This document shows, in pieces, positions 43,295 through 53,994 of a stretch of 64,000 nucleotides of DNA. This DNA is from Theropithecus gelada. Its lineage: Eukaryota > Chordata > Mammalia > Primates > Cercopithecidae. The position numbers were made by a program, and so were the translations under genes. The notes below the pieces were generated by a model that saw only the letters and a list, made by a program, of their open reading frames with translations, was not told the DNA's origin and ran no database searches. The stretch is from positions 139,147,435 to 139,211,434 of the forward strand of contig NC_037689.1 in the NCBI RefSeq assembly GCF_003255815.1, read 5' to 3'. Positions within the stretch are counted from its first letter, which is position 1; each line of letters begins with the position of its first letter.

Positions 43295-45767
43295 TTTAAA
43301 ATTATACTTTAAGTTCTAGGGTACATGTGCACAACATGCAGGTTTGTTACATATATATGCATGTGCCATGTTGGTGTGCTGAACCCATTAACTTGTCATT
43401 TACATTAGGTATATCTCCTAATGCTATCTCTCCCCCCTCCCCTCCCCACAATAGGACCCGGTGTGTGATGTTCCCCTTCCTGTGTCCAAGTGATCTCATT
43501 GTTCAATTCCCACCTATGAGTGAGAACATGCGGTATTTGGTTTTCTGTTCTTGTGATAGTTTGCTGAGAATGATGGTTTCCAGCTACATCCATGTCCCTA
43601 CAAAGGACACAAACTCATCCTTTTTTATGGCTGCATAGTATTCCATGGTGTATATGTGCTACATTTTCTTAATCCAGTCTGTCACTGATGGACATTTGGG
43701 TTGATTCTAAGTCTTTGCTATTGTGAATAGTGCCACAATAAACATACGTGTGCATGTGTCTTTATAGCAGCATGATTTATAATCCTTTGGGTATATCCCC
43801 AGCAATGGGATGGCTGTGTCAAATGGTATTTCTACTTCTAGATCCTTGAGGAATCGCCACACTGTTTTCCACAATGGTTGAACTAGTTTACAGTCCCACC
43901 AACAGTGTAAAAGTGTTCCTATTTCTCCACATCCTCTCTAGCACCTGTTGTTTCCCGATTTTTTAATGATTGCCATTCTAACTGGTGTGAGATGGTATCT
44001 CATCGTGGTTTTGTTTTGCATTTCTCTGATGGAGAGTGATGATGAGCATTTTTTCATGTGTCTGTTGGCTGCATGAATCTCTTCTTTTGAGAAGTGTCTG
44101 TTCATATTCTTTGCCCAGTTTTTGATGGGGTTGTTTGTTTTTTTCTTGTAAATTTGATTGAGTTCTTGGTAGGTTCTGAATATTAGGCCTTTGTCAGATG
44201 AGTAGATTGCAAAAATGTTCTCCCATTCTGTAGGTTGCCTGTTCACTCTGATGGTAGTTTCTTTTGCTGTGCAGAAGCTCTTTAGTTTAATTAGATCCCA
44301 TTTGTCAATTTTGGCTTTTGTTGCCATTGCTTTTGGTGTTTTAGACATGAAGTCCTTGCCCATGCCTATGTCCTCAATGGTATTACCTGGGTTTTCTTCT
44401 GGGGTTTTTATGGTTTTAGGTCTAACATTTAAATCTCTAATCTATCTTGAATTAATTTTCGTATAAGGAGTAAGGAAAGGATCCAGTTTCAGCTTTCTAC
44501 TTATGGCTAGCCAATTTTCCCAGCACCATTTATTAAATTGGGAATCCTTTCCCCATTTCTTGTTTTTGTCAGGTTTGTCAAAGATCAGATGGCTGTAGAT
44601 GTGTGGTATTATTTCTGAGGGCTCTGTTTTGTTCCATTGGTCTATATCTCTGTTTTGGTACCAGTACCATGCTGTTTTGGTTACTGTAGCCTTGTAGTAT
44701 ACTTTGAAGTCAGGTAGCATGATGCCTCCAGCTTTGTTCTTTTGGCTTAGGATTGTCTTGGCAATGCGGGGTCTTTTTTGGTTCCATATGAACTTTAAAG
44801 CAGTTTTTTCCAATTCTGTGAAGAAAGTCATTGGTAGCTTAATGGGGATGACATTGAATCTATAAATTACCTTGGGCAGTATGGCCATTTTCGCAATATT
44901 GATTGTTCCTACCCATGAGCATGGTATGTTCTTCCATTTGTTTGTGTCCTCTTTTATTTCACTGAGCAGTGGTTTGTAGTTCTCCTTGAAGAGGTCCTTT
45001 ACATCCATTGTAAGTTGGATTCCTAGGTATTTTACTCTCTTTGAAGCTATTGTGAATGGGAGTTCATTCATGATTTGGTTCTCTGTTTGTCTGTTACTGG
45101 TGTATGAGAATGCTTGTGATTTTTGCACATTGATTTTGTATCCTGAGACTTTGCTGAAGTTGCTTATCAGCTTAAGGAGATTTTGGGCTGAGACGATGGG
45201 GTTTTCTAAATATACAATCATGTCATCTGCAAACAGGGACAATTTGACTTCTTCTTTTCCTAATTGAATACCCTTGATTTCTTTCTCTTGCCTGATTGCC
45301 CTGGCCAGAAATTCCAACACTATGTTGAATAGGAGTGGTGAGAGAGGGCATCCCTGTCTTGTGCCAGTTTTCAAAGGGAATGCTTCCAGTTTTTGCCCAT
45401 TCAGTATGATATTGGCTGTGGGTTTGTCATAAATAGCTCCTATTATTTTGAGATACGTTCCATCAATACCAAATTTATTGAGAGTTTTTAGCATGAAGAG
45501 CTGTTGAATTTTGTCAAAGGCCTTTTCTACATCTATTGAGATAATCATGTGGTTTTTGTCTTTGGTTCTGTTTATATGTTGGATTACGTTTATTGATTTG
45601 CGTATGTTGAATCAGCCTTGCATCCCAGGGATGAAGCCCACTTGATCATGGTGGATAAGTTTTTTGATGTACTGCTGGATTCGGTTTGCCAGTATTTTAT
45701 TGAGGATTTTTGCATCGATGTTCATCAGGGATATTGGTCTAAAATTCTCTTTTTTTGTTGTATCTTA
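43295..45767 (-). mobile_element. LINE-1, 2.5 kb, 5'-truncated, with target duplication
   Basis: An antisense L1PA-type element. It runs from a short T-tail at 43295 through 3'UTR and ORF2 to a 5' truncation at about 45767, inside the reverse-transcriptase region. A 14-bp target duplication (aatttttggatttt) brackets it exactly. ORF1, the endonuclease and the first part of reverse transcriptase are missing, so it cannot move on its own. Few stops have accumulated. Confidence 0.96.
44442..45548 (-). pseudogene. LINE-1 ORF2 remnant, 368 open codons
   Basis: Part of the ORF2 reverse transcriptase. It starts at the motif A region (SIDVEKAFD, residues 4-12). Motif B is RQGCPLSPLLFN (64-75) and the catalytic FADD is at residues 106-109, followed by the thumb and connection region. 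A stop after 'TPYTKINSR' separates it from a 141-codon continuation (43938-44363). The endonuclease domain and the first RT motifs are gone. This is a relic of a transposon gene; the first Met is not a real start. Confidence 0.9.
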
Positions 45768-46035
45768 AATTTTTGGATTTTGATAGCCTTTTCTATACTC
45801 TGGATACAGGTGCTTTTTGGATACATAACTTGTAAAGATTTTTTCCAACCTGTCATTTGACTTCTTCTGCTCTCAACATTGTCATTCTCAAAACTAATTT
45901 TTTAAATTATTGAGGACGTCTGATATATTGTTTCTTTTTGAATTTTGGTTTTATTTTTGAGACTTCTTTTCCTAATTCCTGGTCTTAAGATTTACCCTAT
46001 GTTTTCTTATAAAATTTTATACTTTTTAATTTGAC
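45768..46035 (-). mobile_element. Old LINE-1 host, right part
   Basis: Antisense L1M ORF2 text ('ttttctatactctggatac', 'caacctgtcatttgacttc', 'cctatgttttcttataaaat'), continuing the host at 43115-43294. Its last ~145 bp are related to 46838-46985 on the far side of the MAGE-like fragment. Confidence 0.72.
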
Positions 46036-46054
46036 TTTTTTTTTTTTTTTTTTT

Positions 46055-46833
46055 CTGATTGCATTCACTCATCAAGGGGGAAAGACAGTAAAGAAGGATA
46101 GAGTAGACCTTCCATCACAGGTAGAGGTTGCCCCAGCCTAGTCCTGCCCCTGCTATTTGACCTGAGTAGCCCCAGAAAAAGTACACAGATAAGGACTTTT
46201 CTGACTTTCCTCTTGGGCATCTGAGGGAGGTGAGGCTTTTTCTGAGGGGTGGAACTTCAGATCAGCGAATGGATAGTCTTGTCCTCTACCCCACATACTT
46301 CAAGGTAAGGACTCTAAGGAAAGACTGAGGGGACCTCCTGCCACAGATATAGGGAGCTTTAGCCCTGCCCTCCCTGTACTGTTAGCCCTGTGTGGCCCAA
46401 GGCAGGTTTCCCCAGTTGTGATGTCCGTAGACTTTATTTCTGGGACCTGAGGGAGGTGAGGCTTCCTCACCTTAGACTCAAGTCAGCAGAGAGAGGATTT
46501 CCAGCTCCAGCATGCATTAAGGTGAGAATCCGGAGAAGGGACAAAGGTAGCCTTCCTCTATAGATAGACTGAGCCTCAAAGAACCTGCCCCTTGTGTGAA
46601 TCCTGAGAGGTCCCATGCATGGATATCAGGTAGCAAAAACCTTCTCCATCCCCTGATATCCTTTTAGAGCCTTTCATGGAGATGATGTCTTTGGCCTGAG
46701 GAAGACAGCCTCAAGTCAGCAGAAGGGCGGGGGTGAAGACCCTGATCAAGAGTAAATATGATTACCTTGAGGAATTGAGAAGTACACAGGGGACCTCGCA
46801 AAATCCAGTCTGTCTCCACTCTTAGCCCTGGGA
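46055..46833 (+). pseudogene. Displaced MAGE-type 5' region fragment
   Basis: A GC-richer block (about 780 bp) with the wording of MAGE gene 5' regions: 'tgagggaggtgaggcttc', 'gtcagcagagagaggatt', 'ggggacctcctgccacag' and 'ttagccctgccctccctg'. It aligns with the MAGE-C-like locus; for instance 'caaggtaagg' ... 'gggacctcc(t/c)' ... 'ccacaga' is at 46301-46345 and again at 60121-60165. No coding exon follows. A 19-bp T-run (46036-46054) lies at its left edge. It is non-coding. Confidence 0.75.
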
Positions 46834-47095
46834 AGAAAAGATTTTTAAAATTGAGGAAGTCTAATATATCATTTTCTTCAATGAATCATGATTTAGTTTC
46901 AGGTATTACATCTCTTTGCCTAAGTCCAGTTCAATAGATTTCCTCCTATGTTTTCTCATAAGTTTTGTAGCTTTTAATTTAATTATAATCCATGGAGCTA
47001 TAATCCATGTTAAAATAATTTTTATATTAAGTGTGTGATTCAGGTAAATTTTATTTTATATTTTTGCATATGGATGTCCAGTTGTAGTCATAGCA
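46834..47095 (-). mobile_element. Old LINE-1 host of the provirus region, part 1
   Basis: Antisense L1M ORF2: 'ttcctcctatgttttctcat', 'attataatccatggagc' and 'gcatatggatgtccagttg' (47066). The text expected next is found at about 47760 after an inserted plus-strand LINE-1. Confidence 0.75.
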
Positions 47096-47758
47096 TTGAT
47101 TAAAATACCACTTAACACACATTTAATTGGCAAAAAGTACAAAAACAAACAATATCAAGTGCTGATGACAATGTACAAAAATGAAAACACTCTTACACTG
47201 CTAATAGAAATGCAAGCTAGTGCAGCCTCTTTGGAAAGCAATCAAGCCTACAGCGCTTGTACTCTACAACTTTGTAATTTCCTTTCTAGATATAGGCCCG
47301 CAGAAACTCATATAAGTGCACAATGAAACATGTAATTGAATATTAATTGAGCATAATTTCAAAATAAAAAGTAACCACTAGGAGATTTCATAAGTAAAAT
47401 ACAGTATACACATAAAAAAGGAGTTTATCCATGCATCTGATAAATAAACCAAATCTACATGCTGCAATGAAAATAAAGCTCAAATAATTCTTACCTTCAA
47501 AAAAAGAAATGAAGCAAGATTTGTGACCAAATACTACTACTTCTGTAAATTTAACACACACACACACAATAATATTACACACTTTCACATATGTGGAAAT
47601 AAATATACGAATAGTGAAATAGACATTCACAAAACAAGCAAGAGTGGGTGCCTTTGAGTGAAGGACAATAGCCAAGGGAGGTTTGATGAAGAAGAGAGAA
47701 AGTAATGAAGTAAAATATAAACAAAAGAAAGGTTTTCAGAAAAAAAAAAAAAACCACC
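47096..47758 (+). mobile_element. Old LINE-1 3' end inserted in the host LINE-1
   Basis: 'aaaacactcttacactgcta' (47183), 'cctctttggaaagcaatcaa', 'cccgcagaaactcatataag' and 'ggtgcctttgagtgaagg' are an L1M/HAL1-like ORF2 end and 3'UTR, ending in an A-run (47740-47753). A short CA tract is at 47555-47567. The frames of 76, 95 and 61 codons here are not genes. Confidence 0.75.
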
Positions 47759-47882
47759 ACTAATATTTCTCAATTCAGTTGTCTTGAGACATTTGTAAAC
47801 ACTCCATGGACCTTTTTGGGGCCTTCTTCTGGATTATCTCTTCTGTTCCATTAAAAAAAAATCTATCCTTTAACCAATGCCA
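47759..47882 (-). mobile_element. Old LINE-1 host, part 2
   Basis: 'ctcaattcagttgtcttgag', 'ttctggattatctcttctg' and 'taaccaatgccatacttt' are the next antisense ORF2 phrases of the host. They continue at 48150 after the young LINE-1. Confidence 0.7.
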
Positions 47883-48149
47883 TACTTTCTTTTTTTTATT
47901 TATTTTTTTTTATTATTATACTTTAAGTTCTAGGGTACATGTGCATAACGTGCAGGTTTGTTACGTATGTATACTTGTGCCATGTTGCTGTGCTGCACCC
48001 ATCAACTCGTCAGCACCCATCAACTCGTCATTTACATCAGGTATAACTCCCAATGCAATCCCTCCCCCCTCCCCCCTCCCCATGATAGGCCCCGGTGTGT
48101 GATGTTCCCCTTCCCGAGTCCAAGTGATCTCATTGTTCACTTCCCACAT
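47883..48149 (-). mobile_element. Young LINE-1 3' end, monkey-like
   Basis: A T-rich tail, then the antisense 3'UTR, which stops after about 270 bp. Variants such as 'tttacatcaggtataactcc', 'ccccatgataggccccg' and 'cttcccgagtccaagtg' are what I recall from Old World monkey LINE-1, not from human L1PA. An 18-bp unit (agcacccatcaactcgtc type) is duplicated at about 47995-48031. The frames of 98, 69 and 62 codons come from this element. Confidence 0.9.
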
Positions 48150-48176
48150 TCTTTGTTATTACTGTAGCCTTATAGT
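48150..48176 (-). mobile_element. Old LINE-1 host, part 3, with proviral target site
   Basis: 'ttactgtagccttatagt' is host antisense ORF2 text. It ends in atagt (48172-48176), which is duplicated at 53936-53940 beyond the provirus, where the text continues 'aaataacataattgggttg'. Confidence 0.8.
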
Positions 48177-48583
48177 TGTAAGAATCAAAGAAAGAGGAAA
48201 GAAACAGGAAAGGTGGCTTGACAGCTAAAGACACGTTTATTAACTTCACCCTCATACAATGAGCCCCAGTAAAACGGTGGGCCTTAATTTCAGGTGCACT
48301 AAGATAGGGAAGTTAAAAGCAGACTTAGGGAGTATGCCTGCAGCAGCAGGAAGATGTATGGGAACAGACCCAAAACTCTCCCTCCCAGATAAGCACAACA
48401 AAGAAACGCAGAGGCAGTCCAAACCGCTGATGAACTCTCCCGCCTTAAATCCTTAAAAACTCTTAGTCTGTAACAAAATAAATAAATAAGTAAGTAAATA
48501 AATAAAGATTTTTTTTTTTAAAAAAAGGGCCTCTAAGCTAACTCGGCCAAAAGCCCCTCTCAGGTGTATTTCTCTAAAATAAA
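48177..48583 (-). repeat. 3' LTR with internal inversion
   Basis: 48177-48241 (tgtaagaatc ... cacgtttatt) matches the right LTR start (53361-53424) in the same orientation. From 48242 ('aacttcaccctcatac') to 48583 ('taaaataaac') the sequence is instead the reverse complement of about 53420-53730. A (AAAT)n plus T-run insert (about 48476-48525) interrupts the inverted part. The remaining U3 end is not found, so the LTR is inverted and shortened. Confidence 0.85.
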
Positions 48584-51500
48584 CCTGGAAAGGCCTATGC
48601 ATTATTTTTTGTTAGTAACTATTACTGCTGCTGTGAGGATAATAATTGAGCAAAATGTTACAGTAACTGAGATTTTCTGCCTGATATTTTACCTTGAGGG
48701 TGTTGTAATAGATAGTCCTACTGCAAATAGTAGAGTGAGTAAAGCAATTCCTGAAAGGGTGGCATAGTAAATAATTTTTATTAAAAACATTTTAATATTT
48801 GGCTTAAAAGGAGAGGTAGAAATGAAAAAAAAGTATTTGGTGAGCTAGGGGTGAGGTTGAATAAAATGAGTAATTTTTACTCCATTACTTACTCTTTATG
48901 ATTTTCAGCTTAAGATTTTTTATTTATTTACATTAATATTTAGGATGTTTTTCTGGACTGTTAGGGATGGCTTCCTTAACTTTTTAGGCTTTGATTTGAG
49001 TGTGATGTAAGCAGGAGTTAATTTCTGTAACGGATGTAAGTTCAACTGTAGCAAATAATAAAAATCCAAAAACATTAGGCCAGACTAGAATTTAACAATA
49101 GGTGAGCTACAGTTTTTGAAACATAATTTTCTTTCTTCAGTTTCCCATTTTTATTAAAAGACAAATTATGGTAGGATTGGTTTGCTTTATTATACTTGGT
49201 TTAATTATTTATATACAGTGCAGCAAGAATTTGCTACTAGGCCTTTTAAATTGGCTTTGATGGAACTTTGTTTCTTAGAAGGAATTTGAGATAAGACTTT
49301 TTAAAGTCAAGCCCAGCCATGGATGGATTTGTACCATTAAATACCTATGAGTTGAGCTTTTTTTTTTCTGGAGGTTCTAAGATCACTTGGGGTTCCTGGC
49401 CTGTTAGAAAGTGACATTTTTTGCTTACCATAGATTAGAAACCCTGTACAGGGACTGTGTACACAAAACACGAGGTCAGTTTTTCAAGGGTTTTGTTGAC
49501 TTTATAAGTTGTTTGATTTTTTTAAAGGAGAGCATACCATTCCAGTTAAAGCCTTGGTAAAATAACCAGTTTTTTTTTTTTTTTTTTTTTTTTATTGTGT
49601 TCTGTTACAAAATAAAACAGGTTCTTATTGTGCTTCTGCAAACAACTATGTTGTTGTAATTTAAGAATACTTATAACTGGTTTTTAAATTTTAGAGGAAC
49701 TGGGCAGAAAGAAAGAAAGACACTTTAAATTCAGTTTACAGGAGTATACTTTGCCTAGCTGTTAAAGGCTTTAGCTAGCTTAAGACAAGTTTTCTTGACT
49801 TTGAAAAATAAAATAAGGATTAGCAGTGTTTTCAGCAAAAGGTAAAAACTTGTTTTTGTGTTTTATTAGTTTAGTCCATTTTATTAACTTTTGTTTTGCT
49901 TGATATGTATAAACATTTTGCTTTTCATGAGTTCTGTATATTTTGTTGTTGTTGTGAGAAACCTGCATTTGAGAGCACTTGTTAAAGTGATACAGCTTGA
50001 TTATAAATCATGTTTTGAAGAGAATTAAAACAAAATAACAATTGTCTGTAAATAACAAAATGTCTAGTTTGGGTACAATTAGAAACACAGTTGACAAAGA
50101 AATTTGGTTATTTCTGTGGTTTACAATAACCTAACATAACAGCTTTCATTGTGATTAATAGCATATATTTGGACATGAGAACTTTAGACATACCATACAG
50201 TTTTGGAACATATATTAATATAATAATATTATTCCCTAAAATATAACCTATTAGACATCATTTTTGCCATTTTATGTACCTAAGCATGTTAAATAATTAT
50301 GTTTACCTGTTTTCCAGATGCTTCAGAGGCCCTGTGCCGCACCCAAAAGTCAGGGGTTAGGAAAGACAACCTTGACACTAAGGTTTGATTTTGGGAAGTG
50401 TATTAAATACGTTTGAAATTTAAAACACTTGATATTATGAAATAGAATTTTAGGTTACGCTAAGTTGGTTTTTGAGGATGTGTTTGTTTTGTTTTGTTTT
50501 GCCAAAATAATGAGCTAAAAATTTGGGAAAGCAAAACCCATTTATTAGCCTTTTCTGTTACATGAAAATCCTGTTTAAGAAAGTTAAATTTTACCCTTGC
50601 ATTAGTTTGCTAGTAATGTTAACCCGAATTTTAATGAAATCTTATAGACAATCCCATTTAATTTTAACCAGTTTGATCATGAAGTAAGGTTTTTATATAC
50701 CTTTTAAAACCCTTGACAAGTTTTGCTAAAGAGTAGATTGGCATTTTAAGAAAACTTTGGTGCTTTAATTTTAGTGTTTAATTTATAGAAAAAAAAAACC
50801 CATATAATACCCTTTTGAGTTTAACTAATATTTTTACACAGTTTTGTTTTTTTTGCAGGATTAATTTCTACAATGTTTTTATAATTTTCTGAAACCATTC
50901 ACTTTATTTTATTTAATTTTAAGACAATTTTTTATTCTTAAGAAAAATGTATATTTTTATGCCTTCTTATAATTTTTAACTAAAAACACTTTTTTACTGT
51001 TTTTATATACCTTAAATGCAAATACATGTTTAGTAGCTTTAATTACATGTTATGATGGTAACTTTTAGCAATTTTAACTTTAATGTATAACCTGTGAAGG
51101 TTTTAAAATTATGTGCTTAGATGCAGATGAAGTTGGACTTTTTCCAGCATAGTTGGGGCATGGTTACTTCCATACCTTTCTGGCCTTACCAATTGTGACA
51201 CAGGCAAGTTGACAGCTTTTAAAGGCTAAAGAAGCAGGTTATAACCTTAAAACATTTAACAACCCTAGTATCTGACCGGCATAATGTAGAGCACATTTTT
51301 ACACCTTGAAGACATTAGTATTTTACCAATAATTCCTAAGACTGTTTTTATTTTTAAATATGAAAGTTAGATGAACTGAAAGATACCACAACTTTTATTT
51401 TTGCCTTAAAGATGTTTGATTTAAGCACTTATTTTTCTTAGGCCAATTAATTAGAGCTTTTTTTAAATAGACCTTGCACATATAACACATATATAACCAT

Positions 51501-52099
51501 ACAGACAACAGAACAAGATCCAGTAGTTATAAGATTTTTTTATTTGGTAATTTCCCAATTGGATTATTGGCCTTCAGATGAGGCCCTTTAAGAACAGAGC
51601 TAGGAATACAGTTTCCAGGGCCTGATAAACAAACATAGATGGAAGACAAAGACAGATTTCGAGAGGTACTTATTTACATCTAATTCCAGAGATTCCATAA
51701 GGAAAACAAATTTTTTCCAAAACGAGATTTTTGGTGCCTTTTCTGTTTTCTCAAGGAGTCCCAGGTCACCAGAAGTCATTTTAGGGTTTCTTATGCATGC
51801 ACCAGGAGTGAGGCAAGACAGAGTGGAGAAAAGTAGTTCAGATGACTGAGGGAAAACCTTTTCCAGGAAAACAAGATTTGTGAAGAGAAAAAAATAAAGG
51901 TCTTTTGAATATAATTGTAGCTTGGATATCCATTTTAATTAAGCTGAGCACTCTTTTTTAACAGGCAGAGGTTAGAATTATATAAATGTTATGCCAAGTT
52001 AAATTAAAGGATTAGGTTATGTGCAGGAATTCCCTGTGAAAAGGAGAGGGATTTTCAGAGAAAGAATCCAGATGCTGTTTGATTTGTGACAGATTAGAC

Positions 52100-52850
52100 A
52101 TGGAGAAAGGGACATGAACGTGAGTAATGCCTCTAACTCTAGCCACTCCCCAGAGGGGGAGAATGGCAGAGGTTGTTTGACTGGTGGGAGTAGTTTTTGA
52201 ACGGGTAACAGGTGGAGAAGTAGGAGGGGCAAGGTTAGGGGCTAAAGTCTTGGAGATAGGATGGGCTGCTGGGGCAGAGGGTTCGCACGGGCAATGAGTG
52301 GTGCAGGGGATTGAGAATACAGAAGGAGTTCATCTGCAGGGTTGAAAGGAATTTTGGAGGAAGGGGTTTCAGAGGAAGGAGAGACCTGGGGAGGGTTTTT
52401 ATTAAGAAGAAGGATTTCATGAGGGGTGAAAGCTTGACATAGTGAGGGTCGGGATTTAAGGTAGAAAAATGCCTGAAAATAGACAACCTCCATTCCTCGT
52501 TATAAAGTTGGTAAGATCCCTGAGAGTTTGAAAGTTAAAAGTTTCATTTTTGGGCCATCGATTGTCATTATCTAATCTGTACTGGGGCCAAGCCGTGTTA
52601 CAGTAGAAAATTAAATGCTTGGACTGTAGGGTCCTGTAAGCCAAGTTTGGTGAGGTTGCCAAGACGACAGGCCAGAGGGGAGGACATAGGAATGTGGGGT
52701 TGTTTGTGACCCATGTGGACTGGTAAGAGGAGGCCGAGGGTATCTGTTTTGTTCGAGGCATCCCCAGACAGAAGACAGAGACTCAGAATCCTCTTTCCAA
52801 AAGAGGACAGTTAATCTGAGAAGAAACTGCACATCCCCAAGATTTCCTCT
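52100..52850 (-). pseudogene. Endogenous retroviral gag remnant
   Basis: Minus-strand frames encode matrix-like text typical of HERV-H/F gag, for example CNTAWPQYRLDNDNRWP, followed by a proline-rich segment (52235-52493). The frame shifts between overlapping pieces (52611-52832, 52456-52761, 52242-52493, 52017-52232), so no full Gag can be made. It would have encoded the structural polyprotein. Capsid and nucleocapsid motifs are not visible. Confidence 0.72.
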
Positions 52851-53340
52851 AGCTTAGTCCCACTGGTCCTCTGAGGACCAGGACGGCAGGCCAGACTTTC
52901 TCCAAAACCAGAAGAAAGCCAGGAGAAGGCAAATTTTGTCAGCTGGCTGAATTAGTGTCGGATGTTGGATGTTCGGGTTGGAATTGGTAAAGGGCCTCCC
53001 AGACTGGAGCCACATGAGAGAGAGAGAGAAAAAAAAAGAAAGAGGGAGGAAGAAGGAAGAGGGAGCAAGGGTTAGGGTGTGAAATACCCATTGCAGGTGG
53101 TTGGTAGTGGATTCTTGAGACCTGAGAGTTTTGAGGGTCCACTGGGGAGTAGCCCCAGCCTAAGTCTCACAGTCCCTTTCAGGTTAATTGTCCTCCTCAT
53201 GCAAATCACCTGAAAAGTGAAGTGACAGAAAAGATGGAGTGGGTGGCTAGAGACCCTCAGGATCCAGGAGTTAACTCAGGATGAGCTGCCATTGCCCACT
53301 ACTTCTTGGGTTGCAAGAGAGCCTTTGCCCCCAACACCCA

Positions 53341-53358
53341 TCCCAGGTTTTGGGACCA
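53341..53358 (-). other. Primer-binding site, tRNA-Phe type
   Basis: The minus strand reads TGGTCCCAAAACCTGGGA two bases inside the 5' LTR. It matches 15 of 18 bases of the complement of the tRNA-Phe 3' end (TGGTGCCGAAACCCGGGA), the primer of the HERV-F group. Two of the three differences could be CpG decay. Confidence 0.75.
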
Positions 53359-53360
53359 AA

Positions 53361-53935
53361 TGTAAGAATTAAAGAAAAAGGAAAGAAACAAAAGGTGGCT
53401 TGACAGACAAGGCACGTTTATTTTAGGGAAAACAAACCTGAGAGGAGCTTCTAGCCAAGTTAGGTGAGAGGCACTCTTTCTTACAGACTAAGAATTTTTA
53501 AGGATTTAGGGCAGGAGAGTTTATCAGAGGCTTGGACTGCTTTTGTGTTTCTTTGTTGTGCTTATCTGGGAGGGACAGTTTTGTATCTCTTCCCATACCT
53601 CTTCCTGCAGCTACAGGCATACTCCCTGAGTCTGCTTTTAGCTTCCCAGTCTTAGTGCACCTGAAGGGAAAGGAATGTGCTTATTAAGGCCCACTGTTTT
53701 ACTGGGGCCCATTGTATGAGGGTGAAGTTTGGCAGTTACCTAAGATACTCCCACCACCTCCACCACCACCCCAACACCCATACCCAAGCTGTTTTATCTG
53801 TGTTTTACTGTCTGCTCTTTCTGGCTGCTTGTTGTTAAAAGAGAAGTGATTTCCTTGAAATGCATGAGGCTAGAAAGGGAGCTGGAACTTAAAGTGGTGG
53901 TGTTTGTCCCAGATGACAGTGCTCCTGCTCTATCA
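53361..53935 (-). repeat. 5' LTR of the provirus, 575 bp
   Basis: On the minus strand it begins TGATAGAGCAGGAGC and ends TTAATTCTTACA, the TG...CA pattern. AATAAA (plus strand tttatt at about 53419) marks the polyadenylation region. The target duplication atagt follows at 53936-53940. The 63- and 61-codon frames here are LTR-derived. Confidence 0.85.
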
Positions 53936-53994
53936 ATAGTAAATAACATAATTGGGTTGTGTGATTCCTCCAACGTCATTATCTTTTAAAAATT
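53936..53994 (-). mobile_element. Old LINE-1 host, part 4
   Basis: 'ttgggttgtgtgattcctcc' continues the antisense ORF2 text broken at 48176, showing that the provirus landed in a LINE-1. Confidence 0.72.

Larger units (their letters stand above)
48177..53935 (-). mobile_element. Class I endogenous provirus, decayed, antisense
   Basis: A 5.76-kb provirus between 5-bp target duplications (atagt). The right LTR (5' LTR, 53361-53935) is followed on the minus strand by a tRNA-Phe-type primer-binding site and gag remnants, which points to an HERV-F/HERV-H-like gammaretrovirus group. The left LTR is rearranged. The AT-rich middle (about 48600-52000) shows no readable pol or env frame and includes a 23-bp T-run at about 49570. 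It is inactive. I do not assign a family name. Confidence 0.82.

Noticed and set aside
46055..46833. A second complete MAGE gene
   Set aside because: Only 5'-region wording is present; no MAGE homology domain text lies within reach downstream, where LINE-1 sequence follows.
48584..48780. A possible env fragment on the minus strand just inside the 3' LTR
   Set aside because: A short hydrophobic reading can be made, but no env motif (cleavage site, CX6CC or immunosuppressive region) could be identified.
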